The notes beneath the pieces were generated by a model. That model was not told the DNA's origin and made no database searches. It saw only the letters and a program-made list of their open reading frames with translations. Source: Papilionanthe hookeriana x Papilionanthe teres (Eukaryota; Streptophyta; Magnoliopsida; Asparagales; Orchidaceae). From it: a stretch of DNA of 64,000 nt. Below are positions 34,117 to 45,600 of the stretch, one piece after another. Position 1 is the stretch's first letter. Each line of letters starts with the position of its first letter. The position numbers and the translations under genes were made by a program. The stretch covers positions 73,530,709 to 73,594,708 of the forward strand of contig CM040424.1 in NCBI GenBank assembly GCA_022702705.1. The letters run 5' to 3'.

Positions 34117-34593
34117 ATGATAAATATTCCTTTCACCGAAGCTTTAAAACACATGCCAAGTTATGCAAAGTTTATGAAGGAGATATTAACTAAGAAAAGG
34201 AAACTTAGGGATTATGAGATAGTTGCACTAAGTGAGGAGTGCAGTGCTATACTTCAGAAAAAGCTTCCTCATAAACTTAAAGATTCTTGTAGCTTTACAA
34301 TTTCTTATGTAATTAGAGAAAGACTATGTGGAAAAGCTTTATGTGATTTAAAAATGAGCATTAATGTAATGCCTCTATATATATTTAGAAGGTTAGGTTT
34401 AGCTGATATTTATCTCATTACTTTAACCCTTCAGTTAGCTGATCGATCTACCATTTATCCAAAATGGGTTATAGAAGATGTGCTTATTAAAGTGGATAAA
34501 TTTATCTTTCCTTCGGACTTTATTGTATTAGATAAGAAGTACGATAAAGATAATCCAATTATTTTGGGGAGACATTTCCTTGTTACTGGATAA
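34117..34593 (+). pseudogene. Aspartic protease domain of element C, active site altered
   Basis: The frame is 158 codons. MINIPFTEALKHMPSYAKFM at the start and LKDSCSFTISYVI before the active site are typical of Athila protease. The catalytic triplet in this family reads DLGAS. Here it is CDLKMSINVMPLYIF, so the Asp is kept but Gly-Ala is Lys-Met. The domain ends with a NPIILGRHFL stretch (normally ILGRPFL) followed by a stop. The protease would cut the Gag-Pol polyprotein. The active-site change makes function unlikely. It is the longest fairly intact domain of element C, directly downstream of gag. Confidence 0.8.
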
Positions 34594-34671
34594 GCTATGA
34601 TAAATGTGTAAAAAGGAGAGTTGACTATGAATATTAATGACCAGTAAGTAACTTGTGATGTATTAAAGACT

Positions 34672-35072
34672 ATGAAATATCTAACTGAGAGAAAAGATGA
34701 TGATTTTTTTTGGGTGGTTGAAATTGATTATCTAAGTAAATACCATTTCCAAGAGAGTTTTGAGAGTAATTTAACAGATGAGATCGAAATGGACTTTCAT
34801 GATGAGTTGAAAACGTTATTTAAAGAAGACTGTATGTATGTTCAGGAGAGGTATGAAATGATGGACATTATCAAAAATAGTAAACTTTTAATTTCATCTG
34901 TTGAAAAATCTCATGAGCTTAAGATGAATGTACCCTATACAATTTTAAAGCCTACCTATTTAGGGAATTCATCTACACCACCAGTCTTTATACCTTTAGA
35001 TTCAACTCAATCACAAGAAGATCTCCTAAGAAAGATATCCTAAGAAAGAGTTATATTCCATGGTATACAGAT
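34672..35072 (+). pseudogene. Protease-RT linker joined to a remnant of the RNase H-integrase linker
   Basis: The linker frame (34,672-35,043) ends with EKSHELKMNVPYTILKPTYL and FIPLDSTQSQEDLLRKIS, which matches the segment just before RT in Athila pol. After a stop, IPWYTD (35,054-35,071) resembles VPWYADIV, found in element A between RNase H and integrase (about 23,680). This suggests a deletion of about 1.5 kb that removed RT and RNase H. A second deletion removed integrase, since the post-pol motif follows within 60 bp. Confidence 0.6.
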
Positions 35073-35127
35073 AAAATGAATGAGATTCTGATTCTGGGGC
35101 AACCATAGTAAATATTGGATACATCAG

Positions 35128-35177
35128 TTGGTTGATGTTAAACCAAGCGCTTTATGGGAGTCAACCCATGGTTATCT
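35128..35177 (+). other. Conserved post-pol motif of element C
   Basis: GTTGATGTTAAACCAAGCGC is followed by TTTATGGGAGTCAACCCATG. It is the counterpart of 22,452-22,500 on the minus strand and marks where pol ended. Confidence 0.75.
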
Positions 35178-35179
35178 TG

Positions 35180-36506
35180 TTATCTGCTTAGTGTAATTAT
35201 TGTTATGTTGGATTGGATAATAGTGAGATGTTGGACTTTGATCCTTGTTTGATGTGTAAGAGTGGTTTGGGTTAATGTAGTGAGGTTATGCCTTGGTCTT
35301 GACTAAATTTATATACGACTTCTGGTAGTAGCAGGCCGACGAGTCTGTTACAACTTAGTTCTCAATCAGAGCTGAGTATTACCTTGAAGCATGTAAAGTT
35401 TGGACTTGGACCACTCCTTGTCAACTCTATTACTTCCTTTATCTTACTTTGTCTTCACTGAGTAAGGTCATGAACTTACTTAGTGAACAACATCTGGATG
35501 AACTGCACTACTTTTCTTTACCAGATTTTGTATACCTTAGACTTAGAGTAAACCTGAAATTGGAAACACATGCATTTTTATAATAGGGGAATTCTGGTCC
35601 AAGGGTGATAACCATATAAAATATTTTATAATACACCCACATTTTAGTGTAGTTTCTTCTATTAGAGATTGAAAGTAAGGAGGGGAAATGTGAGTAGAAG
35701 GGAGATCAAATTAACCTCAGTTGTTGTTTATTATAAAATTTGTGAGTCTATGTATTGGAGTTTGTGTGTCTATGTTTGTGAGTCAAGTTGAATGAGTCAC
35801 AGGAGACAAATAAACTTATCTTAAGATTTTAAACTTGTTAGCATCCCGCAATTTCTTTATCAAGTTCAAAATATGTTCCTATTTAATCTCCAGTTTGTAC
35901 ATATTCTACAAATTAAAATTCCTTTGTTATGTTGAGCATTTTTAGGCTAGATTTACTTTCTACTGCAATATTCTACCAAGTTCTATTTGTTTATATTTTT
36001 GTAGGATGTGTAGTAAATTGTAAAAGTGATCTTTCCCTGCCGCATATTTTTGTACTTCATTGTTACATATGTTTGAGCTTAAGTTTGGGAGGAAAAGAAA
36101 AATGTTTCAAATTTAAGACCTTACTTGTTTTCAAAACTAATAAAAATAAATTTGTATCTTATTTATAATGATTATTATTATGTGGATTCACCTTAAGTAT
36201 GTTAGAATTTCAAGTATATAAATGGAGTAGGAAAACTTAGTTGATATTTTTAGTGAAAAGGGTGAACCTAGAGTTAAAGATATTTAGTGAAGAACATGGG
36301 AAAATGAATAACTATCTTTAGTAGGAAGAAGTGTATTTTCTAAAAACTAAAGATTCTTAGAATTTTTATTTTGAAACATTTAAGGTTCTTTTAGAAAGTA
36401 TTTTAAAAAAATACATCTTTTCAAGTGAAGGAAATTAATAAGTTTTAACTTTAGAGGAGGATAGTGGAATTCAAAATTATTTAAGGATTTCTCCAGATAT
36501 AGTAAT

Positions 36507-36554
<48 letters not shown>

Positions 36555-36983
36555 CTAAAAAGCAAAAAAGAAAAAAAGGTGGAAAAAAAAGAGTGTGAGG
36601 AGAAGCTTTAGGAGAGGTCCTAATTAAAAATTGGTTTCACTTGAGTCTTTCTAAAGTAAGGAACGTAGAACAATCATAAGCTTTCTTTTTATACTTATAT
36701 TAGTAAAAATTATTTTTAAGAGAGTTCTTAAGTCTAGAAAGTAAAGTTCATAGGATCCGAAGTTTGAAAAATCTGCATATTTTTCTGAATTAGATAGGAA
36801 AACAAATTCCCAATTTTGATGATAAATATCTTAGACCCTGGGCTATTCTTGTTCACTAGAAGTTCTTCTAGATTGAACTATCCATTTTTAGAACAAAATT
36901 TTAGCAATTCTAAAGGGTGAACCATTAACTCTAATCTACAAAAATTATTTTAGAAGTATAGTTTTACTTAAGGACAAACAATG
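35180..36983 (+). other. 3' untranslated region of element C
   Basis: The stretch is AT-rich with no domain. The open frame at 35,929-36,168 is T-rich and unsupported. A purine run, AAGTAAGGAGGGGAAA, at 35,671-35,686 looks like an internal PPT-like tract. A CA microsatellite lies at 36,510-36,555. Confidence 0.6.
36510..36555. repeat. (CA)n/(TA)n microsatellite
   Basis: About 17 CA dinucleotides run directly into an AT dinucleotide run. Confidence 0.95.
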
Positions 36984-37001
36984 TTTAAGTTTGGGGGACT
37001 T
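36984..37001 (+). other. Polypurine tract of element C
   Basis: TTTAAGTTTGGGGGAC ends at the LTR start TGATCAACC. A TTAAGTTTGGGGG tract is the usual PPT context in Athila-type elements. Confidence 0.75.
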
Positions 37002-38788
37002 TGATCAACCTAAAAATGTACTACTTTTTATGCTTTATTTTATAATGATATTGCACTTTAAAGGTATGTTTTCTTGTGTTTTTGGTTGTAGGTACATTAA
37101 ATTGAAGAATTTGGAGTGATTGGAGCAAAAGGAACAAAAATGGGCTAAAATGGAGCATATCAGAGCAAAATAGGTCGAACCGGAGCATACCGGAGCAAAA
37201 TGGGTCAAACCAGACAGTTTTGTACTTATGTATGGTGCCTAGGCACCACCACTTGGTGCATAGCTGCCAGGCATTGACACCTATGTGCTGAAAATCGGCG
37301 CATAGCCGCTAGTGACAGTTTTTTTGGCATAACTTCTAGAAGAAACTTCAAATTTAGATGATTTTTCAAGAATTGAGAAGTGTGTCTCTTCAAAAATTCA
37401 TTGGGAATGATAAAATAAAATTTCTAGAAGATTTTTGGTTGGTTAGAAGGAGTTATTATGGAATAGATATGTCTCTTGGAGAGAAAAGGCACTTAAGGCA
37501 CCCTTTGAAAGATTCATTGAATTTTGCTCTTTTTGAAGAGACACTTAAGAATCTCTTGGGAAATTATAAAAAAAACTTTTGAACTCTTAGAGAAGATGAT
37601 AATTAGGAGGAGAAGATTAGAAGAGGAGAAGAAGACTTATAGAAGAAGTGAAGGCTTGGGCGTGAGCCCAAGTGGGGCGAGAAGGTGAGAAAGAAAGAGA
37701 GAGAGTGTGAGAGTTTCTTCTATTCTTTTCACTTTGTTTTTGGAGAGGATTGGAAGGAGATTGTTTTTGCTATACAAGGAGAGTTTAATTTCCATCAAAG
37801 ATAAGTATTTACATTATATTTTGATTTGAATTTAGTAGTTTGTTTGTATGGTTTCAAAGACTTGTTCAATAAAAGTTCTTGTCGTTTCTCCATGTGTAAT
37901 GAGTAGTTTTCTTTACTCTTCCCTCTTACAATGAATTAGTATGCATGTGTATGATATAGAATTGAGTAGAGTGAGAATATATTGTGATGATTTTTCTTTG
38001 ATCTTCATTTAAATGTAAACTTGATTAACTTGCATGTTAAAATCTGTTGTGAGAACATGTAAGAACCAATGTGTTACTGTCTCAGTCAATCATTGGTAAA
38101 AATCACATGAGATTATATGGGTGAGAATGTAATCCATATGGTTGAGAGCAAATAAATAGGGAAATATGCATGTTTAAGAGGTGTAGAATTAGAGGACCTT
38201 AGGGTGAAAGACTAAATCCCCTAATTTGGTTTGATGTGAAAAGTTTTGTTATGAGATGTTAGCCCCCAGGTGGAGGGAGAAGAGGGAACTCTAGAGTGAG
38301 GGCTAGTATTTTCCCTACCTAACCCATCTTCAAGATTTCAAAGTATCAGATTAACATGTGTTCTTTATAGAACCAAGTAAGGGTAAAGAATATAATTGCT
38401 CATATTTGTCACAATCTCTCTCGCTACTTGTTTTACTTTTACACATGTCACTAATTTTATTGTATGGGAAAGAGTATTTTTAATACATCCAACCCCACTT
38501 TCTAATTTTCTCTTAGTATTTAAGTTTATGATTAGAAGTAGTATTGTAGTAATAATTATAGGATATAATCAAAAACCAAACTTTTATCAACTTTCCAAGC
38601 TAGGGCATGTTCTTGTAGACTAGAATTTCTCTAAGAAGTCGCCGTAATTAACATCGATCTCCATGGGAATGATATTCGGGACTTAATCAGAAAGCTCTAT
38701 ATTACTTGATAATGATACGTATACTTTCGTAAAATCCCTACTATTTAAAGACATAATTGAAATCGTACTTTGCTTTGGAGTCAATTTT
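37002..38788 (+). mobile_element. LTR of element C, flanked by both PPT and PBS
   Basis: This LTR of about 1.79 kb starts TGATCAACCTAAAAATG. It shares a start region, the GATATTGCACTTTAAAGG word (37,047), an AGCAAATAAATAGGG core (38,147), GTGTAGAATTAGAGG, and a near-terminal ATCTCCATGGGAATGATATT word (38,658) with the LTRs at 27,604-29,469 and 62,945. A PPT precedes it and a PBS follows it. A normal single element would have only one of these. No long coding frame is supported; those at 37,358-37,582 and 38,396-38,623 are chance. Confidence 0.8.
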
Positions 38789-38866
38789 TTGGCACCATTG
38801 TAAAGGATGAAATTTAAACAAGAAAATTAAAGGATTAAACTCTTGTATATTGTAATTGGGGATCAG
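38789..38866 (+). other. PBS and leader remnant after the LTR
   Basis: TTGGCACCATTGTAAAGGAT (38,789-38,808) matches the PBS of element A in most positions. The following GAAATTTAAACAAGAAAATT matches the leader of A. After about 70 bp it passes directly into satellite at about 38,867. Confidence 0.75.
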
Positions 38867-41800
38867 TTGGCTTGAAAAGTGCCTCGACGGGCTGACGATG
38901 ATCGTTTTTAACATGCAGCCCCTTTTTTGAACAAAAATGGTGACATTACATCACCTACGGAATAACACACTAGATTCTACTTGAAATTTGGCCAAATTTC
39001 ATCATCTCGACCCTAAAATAATTAATTTTATGTTTCTAAGGTTTTAGTGCATTCCAACATGGCTCAAACAGCCTGAAAGTACACAACGTAACATTCCATG
39101 ATTACTAAAAAATGACATGACACGTCAAAACATCATTACACATATCGTGATGCAACATTTTCTAGCACCCCATATTTTAAAGAACCATTTCATAGGCTGT
39201 GGTAGCCTGAAAAATACTGTGGCAGGATGGCAGTGTCCATTTTGACGTATAGCCCATTTGAATTAAAATGATGGACTGTACATCTCCGTCGAGACAACGT
39301 ACTGGTGCCCACTTGGAATTTAGCTAAATTCCATCATCTCTGTCCTCAAACCATGAATTCTATGTTTTTAGGGATTTGGTGCATTCCGATGTAGCTCAAA
39401 CAGCCTGAAAGTGCACGACACAATATTTTGAGATTGTCAACAAATGACTTGACATATCACTACATCATTCTACATATCATGCTACACCATTTTATTGGAC
39501 ACTCATACTTTTCTATCATCTAATATTACATTTCGTCTAACATTATACCACATAAAGGGCCATTTCTTGGGTTGTGGTGGCTAGAAAAATGCCATAGTAG
39601 GCCAATGGTGTCTGCTTTTGATGTGCAAACCTATTTTTTGAATTCAAATGGTAGGCTATACATCACTGCCAAGAAAATGCATCGGTACCCACTTGAAATT
39701 TACCCAAATTCTATCATCTTGGCCCTTAGATCATGAATTTTATGTTTCTAGGGATTTAGTACATCCAGACACGCCTCAAATAGCCTGAAAGTGCACGATG
39801 CAACATTTCGAGATTTTCAAAAAAATGACATGAAGTGTCACAACATTATTCCACATATTCTGTTGAACCATTTTCTGGTGCCCCATATTTTCGTATCACT
39901 TAATATTACATGACCTCTAGAGTTATACCTCATAACGAACCATTTCACAAGTTGTGGTAGCTTGAACAATGCCCCAGCTGGTCGATGTTTTTCATTTTTT
40001 ACGTCTAACTCCATTTTTTGAACTGAAACAGTGGACTATACATCACCACTGGGAAAACACACTGGCACCCACTTGGATTTTGGACAACTATATCATCTCA
40101 AGCATCAAATCATGACATTTAGGTTTCTAGGGTTTTAGTGCATCCTGATGTTGCTCAAACAACCCAAAAGTGCATGATGTAACGTTCCAAAATAGCTGAA
40201 AAAAAGACATGATGTGTCACAACATTATTCCACATATTGTGTTGCACCATTTTATGGAACCCCATATTTTTGGGTCACCTAATTTTACATGTTCACTAAT
40301 AATATACCTCATAAAGGCTCATTCCACATGCTGCAGTGTTTCGTAAATTGCCCTGACAGGCCGACGGTGACAGTTTTTGACGTGGCTCATCTATGATATG
40401 GTAAAATTCCATCATCTCGAGCCTTAAATTATGACATTGATGTTTTTGAAGTTATAATTCATTTCAAAATGGCTTAGATAATAAGATAATGCAAAGTTTC
40501 AAGATTGTTGAATAATGAAATGATGTGTCATGACATCATTTTACATATCTTGTTGCGCCATTTTCTGGTGCCCCATATTTTTGTATCGCATAATATTACA
40601 TGTCCTCTAATATTATGCCTCATAACAAATTCTAGTAGTTCGATAATTGCACTGATGAGTCGATGGTGTCCACTTTTGATGTGCAAGCCAATTTTGAGAA
40701 CCGAAACGGTGGACTATACATCATCGTTGCCTGCTTGGAATTTGGCCAAATTCCACCAACCAGGCCCTTAAATAATGAATTTTATGTTTCTAAGGTTTTA
40801 GTGCATCCTTGCGTAGCTCAAACATCTTAAATGTCGATGATATAATGTTATGAGATTGCCCGAAAAATGACATCACGTTCAATAATATTATTTTCATATC
40901 ATGCTACACCATTTTTTGATTCTCGATTTTTTTGTATCACCTAATATTACATGTAATCTAACTTTATACCTCATAACGGGCCATCTCACAGGCTGTGGTG
41001 GACCAAAACATGTCCTGACAAGCTGACGATGTCAGTTTTTGACGTACAAATGCATTTTTTGAATTGAACTAATGGACTATACATCACCACCAGGGTAACC
41101 CGATGCCCATTAGAAATTTGGTCAGATTCCATCAATTGGGCTCACAAATCATGACTTTTATGTTTCTAGAATTTTAGTGCATCCTGACATGGCTCAAACA
41201 GCCTGAAAGTGCACGACATAATATTTCAATATTGTCGAAAAATAACATGACCACTCACAACATCATTTAACATATCGTGATGTACCACTTTCTAGCACCT
41301 AATATTTTTGTATTGCTTAATATTACATGTCCTCTAATATTATACCTCATAACAAACCATTTCACGGGATGTGGTGGTGTCCGTTTTTTATAAGCAACCC
41401 ATTTTTTGAAATTTATACCTAATATCACCGCTCGGGAAACCCGTCCCTCGGTTGGAATTTGGGAAAATTCCATCATCTCGGTCCTAGAATCTTGATTTAT
41501 TTTTTAGGGTTTTAATTCATCCCAACGTGGCTCAAACTGCCCGAAAGAGCACGACGTAACATATCGAGATTGTCAAAAGTGACATGACGTGTCACAACAT
41601 CATTCCACACATTTTGCTGCATCATTTTCAATTGCCCTATATTTTTATATCTAATAATGTTACATGTCCTCTAACATTATATCTCATGAAGAGCTATTTC
41701 ATGAGCTTTTATGGCCAGACAAATGCCCCAGAAGGCTGACGATGTATGTTTTTTGACGTGCACGTCATTATTTGAACCAAAACAGTGAACTATACATCGT

Positions 41801-42213
41801 TGCAGGGGCAATGCTGGCGCCCACATAGAATTTGGCCAATTTTAATTATCTCGCCCCATAAATCATGAATTTTATGTTTCTAGGTATTAGTACATCAAAA
41901 CCTGGCTCAAACAATCCGATAGTTCACAACGCAGCATTCTAAAATTGCCGAAAAATGACATGACGCATCACAACATAATTACACATATCGTGTTGCTCTA
42001 TTTTATAGTGCCCCATATTTTTTATTTCCTAATATTACATGTCCTCTAACATTATACCTCATAACGAGCTATTTCATGAATTTCCATGGCCCGAAAAATG
42101 CCCAAGCGGGCCGATGGTGTTTGCTTTAGACGTGTAACACTATTTTATGAAAAAAATAGTGGACTATACATCAATGCTGAGAAAATACACTGGCGTCAAA
42201 TTGGAATTTGGCT

Positions 42214-42666
42214 ACCGCAAACCACAATATGAAAGGAAACCACAAACACAACTAATACAATCATGCATTAATAATTAGTCATGAAAGATAAAATTATTGG
42301 GAAAACATCAGCTTTAACACCTCTCAACAGCAAAAATTCTGTGAATAAAAACACACCAAAAATATTATCTTGTTTGGCATAAAATGTAAATATAAAAAAG
42401 GTTCATAAATTAAAATAAGAAAAATAGTAAATATCAAGTGAGAATATATATTTTTATAATTATTAAATAAAAGTAATCATATAACCCTAATAGTTTGTCT
42501 TATGTTATACTCAAAATAGTGAATTAAAGAGTTGATGATGCTTAATTATGTATCTCAAAAAATTAATAAATAAGACAGATTAAAGAAGATATATAAATTG
42601 AGTTGCAAACAATTAACTATTATGTGTCTCTTTTAACATACTTTACTTATTAGAAAAAAATAGCCA
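42214..42666 (+). repeat. Non-satellite insert in the array, copy 1
   Basis: About 450 bp of AT-rich, non-satellite sequence containing CAAACCACAATATGAAAGGA, TCATGCATTAATAATTAGTC and ATCAAGTGAGAATATATA. It joins satellite at TTGGAATTTGGC(T/C)AC on the left and TAGCCACC..TTTTTGACGTG on the right. These are different monomer positions, so satellite sequence was lost or rearranged at the join. A second copy is at 49,205-49,660. Its origin is unknown. Confidence 0.85.
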
Positions 42667-45600
42667 CCGTTTTTGACGTGCAACTCCATTGTTTGAAATG
42701 AAACGGTGGACTATACGCCGCAGGGGAAACATAGTGGTGTTCACTTGGAATTTGACCAAATTTTATCATATTAGCCCTCAAATCATGATCTTTATGTTTT
42801 TAGGGTTTTAGTACATCTTGACGTGGCTCAAATAGTGCCAAAGTGCATGATGCAACACTCCGATATTGACATAAAAATGACATAACATATCGCAACATCA
42901 TTCCACATATTGTGTTGCACCATTTTTGTTGCCTTATATTTTTGTATCACCTAATATTACATTTCTTCTAAAATTATAACTCAAAAAGGGCCATTTCACG
43001 AGCTTCTGTGGCTAGAAAAATTCCCCAGCTGGTCGATGGTGTCAATTTTTGACATGTGACTCCATTGTTTGAACTGAAACGATGGACTATACATCACCGT
43101 CTGGGCAACACAGTGGCATAAGTTTGGTTTTTGGCTAATTTTACATATCCTTTAACCTTATACCTTATAACAGGTCCTTTCACGGTCTGCGATGGCCCAA
43201 AAAATGTCTAGGTGGACCGGCAACCCCTATTTCTTAAACCAAAACGGTGAATTATACATCATCACTGAGGCAACCTGACACCCATTAGAAATTTTGCCAA
43301 ATTCCATCAATTGGGCCCTCAAATCATGAATTTTATGTTTCTAGGATTTTAGTGCATCTTGACATGGCTCAAACTGCCCGAATGTGCATGACGTAACATT
43401 CTTAGATTGTCAAAAATAATACTTTTGTCACAACTTAGTTTCACATATAGTGTTGTACCCTTTTCTATCACCTCATATTTCCATATCACCTCATATTACA
43501 TGTCCTTTGAGATTATACCTCATAACAGACCATTTCATGGGCTATGGTGGCCCATAAAAAGTCCTAGTAGGCCAAAGGTGTTATTTTTTTACGTGCAAAC
43601 CCATTTTTTGAATCTAAATGGTGTATTATACATCACCGCCGAGGCAACCCAGAGATCGTATGGAATTTGACCAAACTCCATCATCTTGCCCCTTAAATCT
43701 TAAACTTTATGTATCTAGGGTTTTAATGCATCCCAATGTGGCTGAAATAACCCGAAAGTGGACAACATAATGTTTCGAGATTTTTCAAAAAATGATACGT
43801 GTCATAATAACTTTTTTCATATCGTGCTACACCATTTTCTGGCACCCTATATTCTTGTATCGACTAATTTTACATATCCTCTAACTTTATGCCTCATAAC
43901 AGGCCATTTTATGGGCTGTGATGGTTCAAGAAAAGCCTAAGCAGACCAAAGGAGTTTGTTTTTGATGTGCAACCCCAATTTTTTGAACTGAAATGGTGTA
44001 TTATACACCATCGTCGAGGCAACCTGAAACCTATTAGAATTTATCCAAAATCCATCAATTGGGCCCTTAAATCATGAATATCATGTTTCTAGGATTTTTG
44101 TCCATCCTGGAGTGGCTCATACTGTGCAAATGTGCACAAAGTAACGTTCTTAGATTGCCAAAAAATAACAATTCCTATCACAACGTAATTTCACGTATAG
44201 TGTCGTACCATTTTATGGCAGCTCATATTTTTGTATCACCTAATATTACATTTCGTCTGAGATTATACCTCAAAACAGACAATTTAACGGGCTATGGTGG
44301 CCCACAAAATATCCTAGTAGGCCAATGGTGTTAGTTATTGACATGTAGCCCCATTTTTAGAATCTAAATGGTGGATTATACATCATTGTTGGGGCAACCC
44401 AGCGCTCACTTGGAATTTGGCCAAAATCCATCATCTCGCCCCTAGAATATTAAATTTTATGTTTCTAGGTCTTTAATGCATCTTGACATGGCTCAAACTG
44501 CCCAAAAATGCATGATGTAATGTACCAAGTTTACCGAAAAATGACATGACATGTCACAACATGATATCACAAATGGTGTTGCACTATCTTTTATCGACCC
44601 ATATTTTTGTATCTCCTAATATTACATGCCCTCTAACATTATACCTCATAACAGACAATTTCAAAGGCTAATGTGGCCTAAAAAATTCCCAGACAAGCTG
44701 ATAGTGCCTATTCTTGATGTGTAACCCCATTTTTTTAACCAAAACGGGGGACTATACATCACCCTCCAGAGCAACCCGACACCAACTAGGAATTTCATAA
44801 AATTCCATTATCTTGACCCAAAAATCTTGATTTTTATGTTTCTAGGGTTTTAGTGCATCTTGAAGTGGCTCAAATAGTCTAAATGTGCATGACGTAATGC
44901 TCCGAGATTGCTGAAAAATGATGTGACGTGTCAAAATATCCATCCAAATATCATGTTGTACCATTTTATGACACCTTATATTTTTGTATCTCCTAAAGTT
45001 ACATGTATTTTAACATTATTCCTCATAACGGGTCATTTCACATGCTTCAGTGGTCTGAAAAATACCCGACGGGCCAATAGTCTCTATTTTTTTATGTGCA
45101 TGTTTAAACCAAAATAGTAGACTATACATTGTCACCAGGACAACGCTAATGTTTGATTGGAATTTGGTAAAACTCCATCTTCTTGGGCCTCAAATCTTGA
45201 AGTATATGTTTCTAGTGTTTTAGTGCATCCTGACGTGGATTAAATAGCCTGATAGTGCACAACATAACATTTAGAGATTGCAAAAAAATGACTTGACGTG
45301 TTACAACATCATTCCACTTAACGTGCCACAAAATTTTCTAGCACTCCATATTTGTGTATCACATAATATTACACTCTCTCTCACATTACATCTCATAATG
45401 GGCCATTTAGTGGTTGAGGTGGCCCAAAAAATGTCCCAGCGAGCTGATGGTGTCTGATTTTGACATGCAACCACACTTTTCGAACTGAAATAGTGAACTA
45501 TAAAATTACTATTAGGGAAACACACTGATGATCACTTGGAATTTTGTCAAATTCCATCATATTTATCCTCAAATCTTGAATTATATGTTTATCATATTTT

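Larger units (their letters stand above)
33353..38866 (+). mobile_element. Element C: internally deleted Athila-like element, plus strand
   Basis: The order is gag C-terminus, protease, linker, a tiny pol remnant, post-pol motif (35,128-35,177), 3' untranslated region, PPT (36,984-37,001), LTR (37,002-38,788), then PBS and leader. The 5' LTR, leader and first half of gag are missing. The element starts at a strand switch against minus-strand gag. RT, RNase H and integrase have been deleted. The post-LTR PBS shows that the LTR is shared with a second element downstream whose body is replaced by satellite. Confidence 0.75.

Noticed and set aside
35671..35686. PPT of element C at the purine run AAGTAAGGAGGGGAAA
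   Set aside because: The following sequence (TGTGAGTAG) does not match the family's LTR start. The tract at 36,984 does, and the LTR there aligns with those of A and D.
42214..42666. Possible tRNA or small RNA gene in the non-satellite insert
   Set aside because: There is no cloverleaf, no A/B box pair and no recognisable RNA motif. It is simply AT-rich.
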